Source of the DNA: CAZFDT01 sp964518335
GTDB taxonomy: Bacteria; Planctomycetota; Phycisphaerae; Phycisphaerales; Phycisphaeraceae
DNA length: 64,000 nt
Reading direction: 5' to 3'
NCBI GenBank assembly: GCA_964518335.1
Contig: CAZFDT010000016.1
Coordinates: 1 to 64,000, forward strand
The position numbers and the translations under genes were made by a program. This document shows positions 54,167 through 62,962 of the stretch, in pieces. Each line of letters opens with the position of its first letter. The first letter of the stretch is position 1. The notes below the pieces were generated by a model that worked only from the letters and a program-made list of their open reading frames with translations, was not told the origin of the DNA and searched no databases.

Positions 54167-55635
54167 GGCGCATCCTCCGTGAGGAACCGAAATGCGAATA
54201 CGTCGGCGTCCTTCAGAATCAGTCGCATTCGCACGGGTCGGCCGGCCAGATCGCCGACGTCACCGCCGTCGCGCCATTGCACGAGGTGCGCGACGTTATC
54301 CCCGCGGAACGGAATTGCATCGGCCTCCGTGTACCCGGGGATCGGCGTGCCCGACTCGTCCTGCAGTTCGATCTTGACATGCCCGATGCCGGCGGTCTGG
54401 ACGTTCAGTTCCAGGCGGTTTCCGCGGAAGCGAAGGGGCCTGGTGGTCGCTTCGCCACCCGCAAATGGCCCGTGGAGCGAGGCGAAACCGTCCAGCCGCA
54501 GCGTCCAGCGGTAGGGCTGGTAGCTGTAGAGCGACAGTACAGTCGGCCCAGTCTGGATCACGTGGTTCGAAAGGTAGTGCCCGCGATTGCCGTAGCTCCC
54601 CTGGGCGCCGGGGCGAAGAAACACGTCATCGAAGGTGCGGTCGAACGACACGCCGTCCCGCGACGTAGTCAGCAGGACCTCCCCCGGCGCATTGCGATCA
54701 AAGTTGATCCGCGTCGGCAGGCCGACATAGATGTGCGGAGCCCGGAAGTAGGGCTTGATGTTCTTGACGTAGATCTGCTCGAACCGGTGGGTGTAGCGGT
54801 TGGGACCGCCCGGCCGGGGGAGATTGAACCGAACGTCGACCGGTGGCGTCCAGTTAACGAAATCGGTCGAGGTACTTCGGCGAACCGAACGAACCCCGGG
54901 CGAGTGCACATTATCGAATACCCGGAAATAGCACACATAACACCCCTCGAGTTCCGACCAGAAAGCCAGGTTTTGCGAGTCATACAAGCCCCATTCGTTG
55001 GGAATGACCGGCTCATCCTGGAGCAGTCGCCAGCGAATGCCATCGGCCGAGACGTATGCTCTGAGGCCGCCGGGAAATGACTCGATGTTGGCGGTGCCCT
55101 GACCCCGCGCGGCCCCTTCTTTCACGTGCGCGCCGCCGACGCCTTTGTATCGCTGGTCGGCCGGCACACCGGGACGGGTATCGAGGAACGGCGTAAAATT
55201 ATGGACCGGATATGTCGCCGCACCGTGCATGATGACGTTGGAGATGCCCGGCACATCAAAAAGATCGAGTTCTGGCTCGGTCCAGTTGATGCCGTCGGAG
55301 CTCTGAGCATATACGATCACCTGCGGATCGTTCTTGCGATCGCGTCGGCCGTAGAAGCGGTAGATATCGCCGTCCTGGAACACGGTGCCGTAGACGTAGT
55401 TGCCATAGGTGCCGCCGACCGGGATGGGGCGTTCGGCCTCAGGAGCGGGCAACGGCGTGTGAAGCTTCAGCGTGGCCCCCGCCAGCTCGTCAATGAGGAA
55501 TCGGTCAACAAAGAGCTCTCGCCGATCCATGATCTCCACGACCTCACCCAGTGCCGCCGTGGAGCCGAGACAGGTCAGGGCCAAGGCGATGGCGGCTGCG
55601 CACGTACTCGTTCGAGTGCTAGACTTGCATCGCAT
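54163..55635 (-). CDS. Secreted beta-propeller glycosidase-like protein with IPGY domain
   Basis: Start at ATG 55635, giving 490 residues; upstream in-frame codons reach into the neighbouring gene. No strong ribosome-binding site is visible. A signal peptide (MRCKSSTRTSTCAAAIAL, ending ALGE) is followed by DRRELFVDRFLIDEL, a phrase common to planctomycete glycosidase-like propellers, then blades (YAQSSDGINWTEPELDLF, YVSADGIRWRLLQDEP, TSRDGVSFDRTFDDV) and the shared C-terminal domain (LQDESGTPIPGYTEAD, LAGRPVRMRLILKDADVFAF). It is divergent from the TIGR03790 gene with only 42 bases between starts. Confidence 0.72.
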   Translation of the reverse strand: MRCKSSTRTSTCAAAIALALTCLGSTAALGEVVEIMDRRELFVDRFLIDELAGATLKLHTPLPAPEAERPIPVGGTYGNYVYGTVFQDGDIYRFYGRRDRKNDPQVIVYAQSSDGINWTEPELDLFDVPGISNVIMHGAATYPVHNFTPFLDTRPGVPADQRYKGVGGAHVKEGAARGQGTANIESFPGGLRAYVSADGIRWRLLQDEPVIPNEWGLYDSQNLAFWSELEGCYVCYFRVFDNVHSPGVRSVRRSTSTDFVNWTPPVDVRFNLPRPGGPNRYTHRFEQIYVKNIKPYFRAPHIYVGLPTRINFDRNAPGEVLLTTSRDGVSFDRTFDDVFLRPGAQGSYGNRGHYLSNHVIQTGPTVLSLYSYQPYRWTLRLDGFASLHGPFAGGEATTRPLRFRGNRLELNVQTAGIGHVKIELQDESGTPIPGYTEADAIPFRGDNVAHLVQWRDGGDVGDLAGRPVRMRLILKDADVFAFRFLTEDAP

Positions 55636-55638
55636 GAG

Positions 55639-55652
55639 TTGAGATAGTTTAA
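55639..55652. promoter_or_regulatory. Weak operator-like dyad in a short divergent gap
   Basis: TTGAGATAGTTTAA fits the loose TTGA-N6-TYAA form. The whole gap between the divergent starts 55635 and 55678 is 42 bases, so both promoters must overlap it or lie inside the genes. Confidence 0.3.
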
Positions 55653-55677
55653 TATGGATCCTGCGTAGGAGCAACCG

Positions 55678-57963
55678 GTGGACACGCAGCGCGCAGCGTT
55701 CATGTTCGCAGCAGTGTGCTGGGCGTCGGCGGCGATGGCCGGCGGAGGCCATGAACTCCTGCTCGTCGTTAACCCCGCTGACGAAAATGCGTTACGCGTC
55801 GCCAGCGTGTATCAGCAACTGCGCCAGGTTCCCGACTGCAACATTGTGGCGATCGAGCCGCCTGTTCTGCGCCGTCGACATGTGGTGCAATTGACGCAGC
55901 GCCAGTTCGCCGAACTCTACGCTCGGCCCATTGAAAAGCACATCGCCGACCACGGACTGACGGGCCAGATCCGCTTCATCGGCATGGTCGGCCAGCCCTG
56001 GCGGGTGCATCATCCGGGCGCAACGATCTCGATGACGCAAGCGGTGATGGAGATTCCGCAGATCGCAGCCGACGAGAACTACGCGGGCTACACCACCGGG
56101 TCGGCGCTGTTCGACGTGCCTGCCCTCGGTGCCGATGAGCCTATTCAGGCGATTCGTCGTGACCGGAGCTACACGATCGATGTCACCGCTCCGCCCCGCC
56201 ACTACTACGTGGGCGGCCTGATCGGCTACACCGGGCCACTCGGCATGACCGCTGACCAGGCCATCGCCGGGTTAAGGCGCACTGCAGCGGCCGATGGGAC
56301 CAAGCTTTCGGGCACAATCTACTTCGAGGCCAACGGAGACATCCGGTCGACCATGCGCGAGGCACAGTGGCCCCAAGCCAAAGCCATCCTCGATCGACTG
56401 GGCGTGCCATGGGTCGAGAACCGCAACACACCGGGCTCGACGCCACGCGATCGTACGGATGTGCGCGGCGCCGTGGTCGGTCGTGCCAGCTTGGAACTGC
56501 CCAACGGCTCAATCTACCTGCCGGGCGCCTGGGCAGATCACGTCACAAGTTTCGGTGGGGACTTCGAGACTATAGGCCACACGAAGGCGGTGGAGTGGCT
56601 CAAGCTGGGCGTCGCCGCAACCAGTGGCACCGTCGCCGAACCTCGCGCCAATCCGCAGCGATTTCCCCACACAACGATCCACGGCTTCGTTGCACTTGGC
56701 CTGACGCACGGCGAATCGTTCGCCAAGAGCGTGCATTCGCCCGTCCTGCTGCAGTTCTTCGGTGACCTGCTGGCCAGACCTTACGCGAATCTGCCTACAG
56801 TCACGCTGCCCCAGGGGCCGCAGGAGCAGGCAGTCGTTGCGGGTCCGATCGAGTTGATGGCCACGACCCTCGTGGCGCCCGGCCGACCCGCTCGGGCCAT
56901 TCGCCAACAGGAACTCTACATTGATGGCAAGCTGTTACAGGCGCACCCCGGCGACACCGCTAACTTCCAGGTCGATACGACTCGGCTCAGCGATGGCTGG
57001 CACGAGCTGCGCATCGTCGGGATCAGCGATGACTCGATTGCATCGGCCCACACACTGGTCCGTCACATCGTGGTGAGCAACAACGGCCGGTCCATTTCCG
57101 TCGCGGAACGACACATCGTGGTCGAGGCTGCTGCAGTTGACGTGCCGGTTCACGTGAAGGCCGGCGACTCGCAGGTGACGACGGTGGAGTTGCGTCATCT
57201 TGGTCGCAACGTTGCCACGTACGATGCAACACGACAGATGGTGCGTCTGGACGCCACGCGACTGGCGTTTGGCCCCGACAACGTGCTGACCCCCGTGGCC
57301 GTGTTCGCCGATGGCACGCACACCCGTGGGCAACCCTTGCGCGTGGAGCGAAGGCCTCAGCTCCTGCCCGGGCAGGCGCCCACCCCGCCACCATCACGTG
57401 TGGCGGGCGCACGGGTGTCCTACTTCTACGGCGCAGGACGCGCCAGCCTCGACGAGGTGGACTTCATTCACCCGCCCGGTCGTGTCATCCAGGCGCCTGC
57501 GATCAACCTTTCAACACCGCAAACGGAAGACGGCCAGAAGCGATCGTTTCTGCCCCACAGCCCCACGCCGCACCCCACTGATGCAGTGGACCAGATGGCG
57601 CTGGTGGTCGAGGCTTCGTTTGTCGTGGACGAGCAGGCGGCCGGAGAGCACCTGTTCTGGCTCTATCGCACCAATGACGCGGCCAGACTGCAGATCGACG
57701 GCCTCGAAGTATTGCACTACGACGGGTCGCGCCATGGCGGAAGTTGGTCGGGCCTGGGCGGGATCGATGAGCAGTCGGTCAAGCTTTTTCTGGCGCCGGG
57801 GCGCCACGATGTGCGACTGGACGCGTGCAACATGGTCGAACCCGAAGGTCGCTTTCGCGACTACTTCGATGTCTCACTATGGTGCCGCGGTCCAGATGGG
57901 GTGACACGGCTGATGGACGATAGCATGCTGTTTGCACCGGCACACGACAATCCCCATGAATGA
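55678..57963 (+). CDS. TIGR03790-like secreted protein with C-terminal PA14-like domain
   Basis: GTG start with AGGAG seven bases upstream; 761 residues. A signal peptide (ending MAGG) leads into LLLVVNPADENALRVASVYQ and QVPDCNIVAI, the opening of the TIGR03790 family, whose function is not established. A central region contains TIYFEANGDIRST and SFGGDFETIGHTKAVEWL. Residues about 610-745 resemble PA14/GLEYA-type carbohydrate-binding domains (EHLFWLYRTNDAARLQIDG, LAPGRHDVRLDACN). It is probably a surface or periplasmic protein; enzymatic activity is unproven. Confidence 0.72.
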   Translation: MDTQRAAFMFAAVCWASAAMAGGGHELLLVVNPADENALRVASVYQQLRQVPDCNIVAIEPPVLRRRHVVQLTQRQFAELYARPIEKHIADHGLTGQIRFIGMVGQPWRVHHPGATISMTQAVMEIPQIAADENYAGYTTGSALFDVPALGADEPIQAIRRDRSYTIDVTAPPRHYYVGGLIGYTGPLGMTADQAIAGLRRTAAADGTKLSGTIYFEANGDIRSTMREAQWPQAKAILDRLGVPWVENRNTPGSTPRDRTDVRGAVVGRASLELPNGSIYLPGAWADHVTSFGGDFETIGHTKAVEWLKLGVAATSGTVAEPRANPQRFPHTTIHGFVALGLTHGESFAKSVHSPVLLQFFGDLLARPYANLPTVTLPQGPQEQAVVAGPIELMATTLVAPGRPARAIRQQELYIDGKLLQAHPGDTANFQVDTTRLSDGWHELRIVGISDDSIASAHTLVRHIVVSNNGRSISVAERHIVVEAAAVDVPVHVKAGDSQVTTVELRHLGRNVATYDATRQMVRLDATRLAFGPDNVLTPVAVFADGTHTRGQPLRVERRPQLLPGQAPTPPPSRVAGARVSYFYGAGRASLDEVDFIHPPGRVIQAPAINLSTPQTEDGQKRSFLPHSPTPHPTDAVDQMALVVEASFVVDEQAAGEHLFWLYRTNDAARLQIDGLEVLHYDGSRHGGSWSGLGGIDEQSVKLFLAPGRHDVRLDACNMVEPEGRFRDYFDVSLWCRGPDGVTRLMDDSMLFAPAHDNPHE

Positions 57964-57982
57964 TTCTTGAGCCTACGACAGG

Positions 57983-58414
57983 GTGTGCTGCGGCAACATG
58001 CATCTGCTGGACCCCGACCAGATGGTCGGGTTCACGCGCCGCAGCGGCGAGAACTGCCAGATCTCCGGCCGCTACCTCTGGGCACGGCCGCAGGAGGCGG
58101 CCAGGAACGCCCGGCTTTTCGAGTCGTACAAGTGGAGCATGGCCAAGGTGATTCAACGCGCGGGCGTGGGCACAGGCCCCAACTTCCGCCGCGGTGACTA
58201 CGCTCGGCGCGGGGCACTTGACCTGATCGAAGAGTACTTCCTCAGCCCCTGCTACGACCTGAAGTACCTGCGCTTCGCCGATGGTTCGGAAGTGCTCTTT
58301 GACTTGGCCAACGACCCCAGCGAGATCACAAACGTCGCGCAGGAACCGGCGTATGACGTAACGATCGAAAAACTGCGTACACAACTGGTGCAGATGCGCG
58401 AGCGTCCCGGCTAA
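57983..58414 (+). pseudogene. Sulfatase C-terminal remnant
   Basis: This 143-codon frame lies just after the TIGR03790 gene. Its last 50 residues (YLRFADGSEVLFDLANDPS, then EITNVAQEPAYDVTIEKL) match the usual end of family S1 sulfatases, but the catalytic N-terminal domain with the CxPSR formylglycine site is absent and nothing upstream supplies it. The first 85 residues are not recognised. It converges with the lipoprotein gene (stops one base apart). It is likely a deletion remnant rather than a working gene. Confidence 0.6.
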
Positions 58415-59524
58415 CTATGGCGCCATGTCCGCATGCCCGCGGTAGCGGGCGAACACTGCGGCGACATCGGGCACCGCCAGTACATCGGTAATGTTGCCCA
58501 CCATCAGCCGGTCACAGCCACCATCGAGAATTGCCTGTAGCTCCGCTTGCACCTGCGACACGGGCTTGGGTGGGAGCTGGGGCGGACGGTTGTAGAAACC
58601 GATGAACGCCACCGCCGTGGCCCGCGGATAATGGGCCTTTTCATCGCGCACCATCTGCCTCGTGTACCGCGCGATTTTCTCGATCGGCCAAGATGTAAAC
58701 CACGCCGCGGTTTGCCCCGGGTAGTCGATGTTCAAGCGGCTGCCGTACAACTCCTCGGGCGCGAACGACGGCCAGCAGTGGTTGGTAATTGCTATATCCG
58801 GCCGCAGGGACCGCGCATAGTCGGCCAACTCATTGAAGCGGCCGACCAGCTCTTGGCGCGAGAACTCGATCAGCGCCTGCTCGTCACTGATGTCCGGCGG
58901 CTGAGCGGCGCGAAACTGCGCAAAGGCCGCCATCGCCAATTCGGAACGATCGCACCGCAGGTTCTGGTACCCCCAGCCGTCCAACGCGATACCGTGCAAC
59001 CCCGACGTCAGCACGACTTCGCGAATCTTCTCGCGCATCAACGCCATGACACGGGGATCATGAAAGCTGAGCATGTCACCGTTGTAAAGGTCGCGGTCGT
59101 CGGTGGGCTCGCCTCCGAACTGGTGGAAGCCAGAGACCACAGGATCATGAGCGCGAAGCAGCGCAAGCGTCGCCTGTTCGTCATCATTGAGTGGTTGCAG
59201 CGGCGGTGGGATATCTGGGTGCGTGCGCTTCCACGCACCCACGTCGGTATTGAGCATGATGCGCGCATAGATTTTCACGCCTTGCTCGCGACCAAGGGCA
59301 ATGGCTTCCTCCAGCTTCGCGCCGCGCAGCGGCGTGATCAGGTCCGTCATGCCGATCGCCGCGCCCCGAGAGATGAGCTCCCGCGAATCGCCCGAGCCCC
59401 AGCCCATCAACTGTTGAAAGCGATGCTTCGCCTCCACCATGTTACAGCCCCCGGTGCGCGCGGACGTGCAGCCGCTCACCATGAAAATCGCCCACGAAAT
59501 GACCAACATGCGATTACACATCAT
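58415..59524 (-). CDS. Lipoprotein with TIM-barrel glycosidase-like fold
   Basis: ATG ATG at 59524/59521 overlaps the end of the symporter gene and has GGATGGGAAG upstream; 369 residues. A lipoprotein signal is present: hydrophobic MLVISWAIFM then VSGC. The mature part has alternating helix/strand segments with glycosidase-like acidic turns (GLHGIALDGWGYQN, GFHQFGGEPTDD, SRLNIDYPGQ), recalling GH-like families that have lost or not had their activity tested (DUF4015/GHL10-like). It is the third gene of an apparent operon with the aldo-keto reductase and the symporter. Confidence 0.68.
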   Translation of the reverse strand: MMCNRMLVISWAIFMVSGCTSARTGGCNMVEAKHRFQQLMGWGSGDSRELISRGAAIGMTDLITPLRGAKLEEAIALGREQGVKIYARIMLNTDVGAWKRTHPDIPPPLQPLNDDEQATLALLRAHDPVVSGFHQFGGEPTDDRDLYNGDMLSFHDPRVMALMREKIREVVLTSGLHGIALDGWGYQNLRCDRSELAMAAFAQFRAAQPPDISDEQALIEFSRQELVGRFNELADYARSLRPDIAITNHCWPSFAPEELYGSRLNIDYPGQTAAWFTSWPIEKIARYTRQMVRDEKAHYPRATAVAFIGFYNRPPQLPPKPVSQVQAELQAILDGGCDRLMVGNITDVLAVPDVAAVFARYRGHADMAP

Positions 59525-61148
59525 CTTCCCATCCTTTTTGCTGCCCGTTGCCATCGGTGCACTTCAGAATTGCCCCGCCTCTGGTGGCAGGTCTGGGGCC
59601 TTGAATCCAGGCGAAGACCAGGCTCACGAGGCAGCCCGTGGCGAGGCTGACGCTCAGCGCGGCGGGGGCGATCCACTGGAAGCTGATCGGGTCGAGTTTT
59701 GTGGCGGGGTCGGCGTAGCCGAAGATCGGGCCTGAGAAGCCGACCAGCACCGCGGTGATGACGCCGCACAGCACGCCCACGATGGCGCCCACCGGCCGCG
59801 CAAAGGGAATGAACAGGGCGAAGATGAACAGTGAGAACAGCGGCGCCACGATGAGGTTACTCGACTTGTTTGTGACGGCAATGATGTTGCCGGGGATCCG
59901 CCCAACAATCGTACTGCCTCCCACCACGATGATACCGATGATCATCGCCATAACCCTGGAGAACCAGATGTGTGTGCGCTCGCTGACGGTTTCGCGACGT
60001 AGCCGGCCGATGTAGTCGCTCATTACAACCGCCGTGATCGAGTTGACGCCTGAATCGACGCTGGACATCGCGGCGGCGAACATCGCGGACACCACCAGCC
60101 CCGAAACCACCGGCGGCAGGTGGTAGGCGATGACATATGGGAACAGATCGTCGGCATTGGCCTGGATGCTCTTGCCCGGGGGCAAGGCCTCGGGGTAGTG
60201 CTGGAAAAAGCCCAGCAGGGCAAAGCCGGTGATCGTCAGCGTCACGACGACCGTGGCCGCCACGATTTGATTGGTCAAGTAGGCGCGCCTCGCCGCACGC
60301 GCGTCGCGCGTGGCCATGTAACGCTGGATGGCGGTCTGGTCGCCCCCCGCGGTGGAGAGGCCCCAGACTAGGCCGCTCAGGAGCGTGCCCACCACGGTAA
60401 CTCGCACCGACGGATCAAAGCTTGCGATCGGCTGCGTGTCCCACGTCGGCTGCCACGTCGTCGGGAACCAGCCCAGTCCTTCGCGCATCCAGGTCACGTA
60501 ACCGATCACCAACAGAGCGCCGGCAAGCATGAGCACAGCCTGAATCAGGTCGGTCACCACGACCGTGCGCAGACCGCCCACCGATGTATAGATGACCGCG
60601 ACCATCCCCGCCGCGATCGCAATGACGGGGATCCACGTTTCATCCAAGCCCATGACCACCGTCATCGCTTTGGAGGACAGGTAGATCAATAGCGACATCC
60701 ACACCAGGCGCAGAACCACGAACATCGTGGCCCCCAGCAGCCGCGCCCCCAGCCCGAGGCGAGCTTCGAGCAGCTCGTAAGCACTGGTGACCCGGTGACG
60801 CATGTAGATCGGGATGAGCACATAGCCCACGATCAGATATCCCACTGGGATCAGGGTCAATCCCAACAGAAGCATCGGCCCCTTGTTGATCGCTTCGCCC
60901 GGATACGCCAGGTAACTGATGGTGCTCAGCAGCGTGGCGAACAGCGACACGCCGATGAGGTACGGGTTCATCTGCCCGCTACCGACGAAATACTCGTTGC
61001 GACTGGTCTGCCGCCGACCGAACCAGAATCCCAGAGCGATCACCAGCACTGTGTACAGGGCGACAATGGCCCAGTCGATGGGCTTGAGTCCCGCCACATG
61101 CCCCAGGCGGGACTGGGCTTCGGCCAGGGCTTGGGCAACTGTGAGCAT
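59514..61148 (-). CDS. Sodium/solute symporter, SSS family
   Basis: The 544-residue protein has about 13-14 hydrophobic spans. Motifs typical of SSS sugar or sialic-acid transporters are present: FVGSGQMNPYLIGVSLFAT, SYLAYPGE, YTSVGGLRTVVVTDLIQ, GGDQTAIQRYMATRD, and the helix AMFAAAMSSVDSGVNS. It would import a monosaccharide or sugar acid with sodium. The start has AGGAG ten bases upstream. It lies 27 bases downstream of the decaying aldo-keto reductase gene and overlaps the lipoprotein gene. Confidence 0.92.
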   Translation of the reverse strand: MLTVAQALAEAQSRLGHVAGLKPIDWAIVALYTVLVIALGFWFGRRQTSRNEYFVGSGQMNPYLIGVSLFATLLSTISYLAYPGEAINKGPMLLLGLTLIPVGYLIVGYVLIPIYMRHRVTSAYELLEARLGLGARLLGATMFVVLRLVWMSLLIYLSSKAMTVVMGLDETWIPVIAIAAGMVAVIYTSVGGLRTVVVTDLIQAVLMLAGALLVIGYVTWMREGLGWFPTTWQPTWDTQPIASFDPSVRVTVVGTLLSGLVWGLSTAGGDQTAIQRYMATRDARAARRAYLTNQIVAATVVVTLTITGFALLGFFQHYPEALPPGKSIQANADDLFPYVIAYHLPPVVSGLVVSAMFAAAMSSVDSGVNSITAVVMSDYIGRLRRETVSERTHIWFSRVMAMIIGIIVVGGSTIVGRIPGNIIAVTNKSSNLIVAPLFSLFIFALFIPFARPVGAIVGVLCGVITAVLVGFSGPIFGYADPATKLDPISFQWIAPAALSVSLATGCLVSLVFAWIQGPRPATRGGAILKCTDGNGQQKGWEDDV

Positions 61149-61175
61149 GGCGTTTGTCGCTCCTGTGAGCCGGGC

Positions 61176-62078
61176 CTAGACCCGGTGATGGTGCGGACCA
61201 AAACGCGCCTCATAGAAAGGCGCCTCGTGCGTGCCCGGCGGTGAAAACGCGTCGATCCGCTTGCGATTCTCGTCACTGATGACGACATCCTGCGACGCCA
61301 GATTGTCGTCGAGCTGTGCGAGGGTCCGTGGTCCTTTGATCGGGCTGGTGATGCCCGGCTGCCCAGCACACCAGGTCCGGGGCTGTTGTGAAGGCGTGCA
61401 TCCCTTCTCGCTCGCCAGCGGCGACCACGAGAGCAGCACCAGGTCATATGTCTGCGCCATCGGAATCAAGTCGCGCTCGATGCGGCGATCCAGTAGGTTG
61501 TAAGGCGGCTGCGCCGTCATGACGCGATTGAGCTCCAGATTCCCGCTCACCCATAGCGATTCGATGACCAGCCACGTCGCGAAGCTCGACGTGCCGATGT
61601 AGCGCACCTTGCCGGCCCGTACCAGGTCGTCCAAGGCACGCAACGTTTCGTCGATGGCGCATTCGGGCTGGGAGTTGTGGATCTGGTACAGGTCAATGTA
61701 GTCGGTCTGCAGTCGCTGCAGCGACGCCTCGCACTGCTCGATGGTGCCGCGACGAGAGTTGCCCTGCTGATTGGGATTGAGCCGGGCCTGCTGTTCGCTG
61801 CCAGCGTCGCTGCAGGCCGGGTGCATGTTGTTCTGCACTTTAGTCGTCGGCATGGCGAAAAGACGCTGGCCGCGACGCTTGAGCGCATTGCCGTTGAACT
61901 TTTTGCTGCAACCGTAACCGCAGGAGTTGGAGGTGTCGAAGAAATTGATGCTCGCGTCCAACACGCGATCGACGTTGCGACAGGTCTCCTCCAGCCCGGC
62001 CCGTCCGCCCAACATCATGCAACCCAAGCACGGCGAGGACACTCGCACGCCGGTCCGACCCAGGTAGCGATAGTCCAT
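61176..62078 (-). CDS. Aldo-keto reductase, probably defective
   Basis: Start at ATG 62078, giving 300 residues, shorter than the usual 320-340. The TIM-barrel motifs of the family are visible: FFDTSNSCGYG, TTKV with the catalytic lysine, DLYQIHN with the histidine, LDDLVRAGKVRYIG, QPPYNLLDRRIER, and GITSPIKGPRTLAQLDDNL. In family members the first motif is DTxxxYG, but here the tyrosine position reads Cys (DTSNSCG). About 50 residues expected between SWSPLA and GCTPSQ are missing, and QQPRTWC replaces the usual QLALAWC. These changes suggest a gene losing function, though the frame is still open. Confidence 0.72.
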   Translation of the reverse strand: MDYRYLGRTGVRVSSPCLGCMMLGGRAGLEETCRNVDRVLDASINFFDTSNSCGYGCSKKFNGNALKRRGQRLFAMPTTKVQNNMHPACSDAGSEQQARLNPNQQGNSRRGTIEQCEASLQRLQTDYIDLYQIHNSQPECAIDETLRALDDLVRAGKVRYIGTSSFATWLVIESLWVSGNLELNRVMTAQPPYNLLDRRIERDLIPMAQTYDLVLLSWSPLASEKGCTPSQQPRTWCAGQPGITSPIKGPRTLAQLDDNLASQDVVISDENRKRIDAFSPPGTHEAPFYEARFGPHHHRV

Positions 62079-62142
62079 ACGTACGTTTCCCAGGTCAGGC
62101 CCTCGGTGAGATGTCACTTTCTGTTTCACCTTAGGAAGAATA

Positions 62143-62156
62143 TTGATACAATTCAA
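62143..62156. promoter_or_regulatory. Operator-like dyad
   Basis: TTGATACAATTCAA matches the dyad at 9135-9148 in 13 of 14 positions. It lies 65 bases upstream of the aldo-keto reductase start on the minus strand, next to TATACT (62162-62157). A separate CGATATATCG palindrome lies at 62172-62181, ahead of the phosphatase remnant. Confidence 0.5.
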
Positions 62157-62189
62157 AGTATAGCAGAGTCCCGATATATCGATCGTGAC

Positions 62190-62363
62190 CATGCACGCCA
62201 GCCTCTCGATCGTCGCTGCCGCCTCGCCATTCTCGTCGCAGCGATGCTCGCGACTTCTCCATGCTCGGCGACCGATCCTGCCTCGTCGATCAAAGTGATT
62301 CTGCTCATCGGTGAGGCATGAGGATCAACTCTTTTACCGCCGCCAGCTACTACAAGAGTAAGC
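62190..62363 (+). pseudogene. Alkaline phosphatase N-terminal remnant with frameshift
   Basis: A signal-peptide-like stretch (RLAILVAAMLATSPCSA) is followed by IKVILLIG, then the frame stops; after a one-base shift it continues as GMRINSFTAASYYKS. Together they match IGDGMSINSVTAASYYK of the intact phosphatase at 6886-8055. The break lies at about 62311-62316, where one base of the GD codon pair is missing. Similarity ends near 62363; the 260 bases after it, up to the tRNA fragment, show nothing I can identify. Confidence 0.72.
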
Positions 62364-62629
62364 GTTGCACCAAACCCGTCTTTTCCCAGGTGAGGTCGCC
62401 CGGCGACATTGGGGCAATGGATGCTGTCAATGTTGATCAGCGTGGGACCGGGCATGTTCGCCGGTCTGCGACGCAGTGGGCGGAGTTATCGAGGTGTTGT
62501 TCCGCAACATCAGCGGCGAGACCGAAGCTTAAACGGTCACGGTCCAGGATGTGCAGGACGTGGCCGCCGGCAGCGCAAGAAAGACGCCTCCTAGCGACCT
62601 TTGTCACCGGGAGGCGCTGCATTCTCGAA

Positions 62630-62671
62630 AGCGGGCGACCGGATTCGAACCGGCGACGTCCAGCTTGGGAA
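62630..62671 (-). other. 3' half of tRNA-Gly(CCC): probable attachment-site duplication
   Basis: On the minus strand the sequence contains the anticodon loop TTCCCAA, the 3' anticodon stem GCTGG, a variable loop, a T arm with TTCGAAT between GCCGG and CCGGT, and the acceptor strand CGCCCGC plus discriminator T. Similarity stops exactly at the anticodon loop: the expected CCAGC 5' stem, D arm and 5' acceptor strand are absent. This is the classic product of integration by a tyrosine recombinase into a tRNA 3' end. By orientation, the inserted element should lie to the right of 62671. Confidence 0.8.
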
Positions 62672-62836
62672 TTAGTTATCTGTTTGGATAACAACAAACG
62701 AACACGCGAGTTGTGTCACCCCTGATAAACCCCGGTACGAAACCTTGCACCTCCGTTTTACATAGGCCCCCTTCTCGGCCCTGCCCCCGGCCGTGCCCCC
62801 GGACGTGCCCCCGGCCCTCCCCGGCCCTCCCCCGGG

Positions 62837-62962
62837 ATGGAGGTCCACCCGCGCGGCGCCGACAACGGTGACGAGCGAGACCGTGTGGTGGATGTTCACG
62901 CCCTGCGGCACACCTTCGGCACGCACCTCAGCAAGGCGGGCGTCACTCCGCGAGTCGCCATG
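62837..62962 (+). pseudogene. Tyrosine recombinase (integrase) fragment
   Basis: A frame from ATG 62837 encodes VDVHALRHTFGTHLSKAGVTPRVAM, the box II region of phage-type integrases with the catalytic HxxR and a following histidine-type position lost downstream. The rest of the catalytic domain, including the final tyrosine, and the N-terminal domain are missing; the frame runs into an unrelated sequence. It lies 165 bases from the tRNA attachment fragment, the usual place for an integrase. Confidence 0.7.

Noticed and set aside
62630..62671. Functional tRNA-Gly gene
   Set aside because: Only the 3' half from the anticodon loop is present; no matching D arm or 5' acceptor strand can be found next to it.
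62318..62725. Possible 135-residue protein
   Set aside because: It starts inside the phosphatase remnant and runs through the tRNA fragment; the residues after the remnant show no pattern of a real protein.
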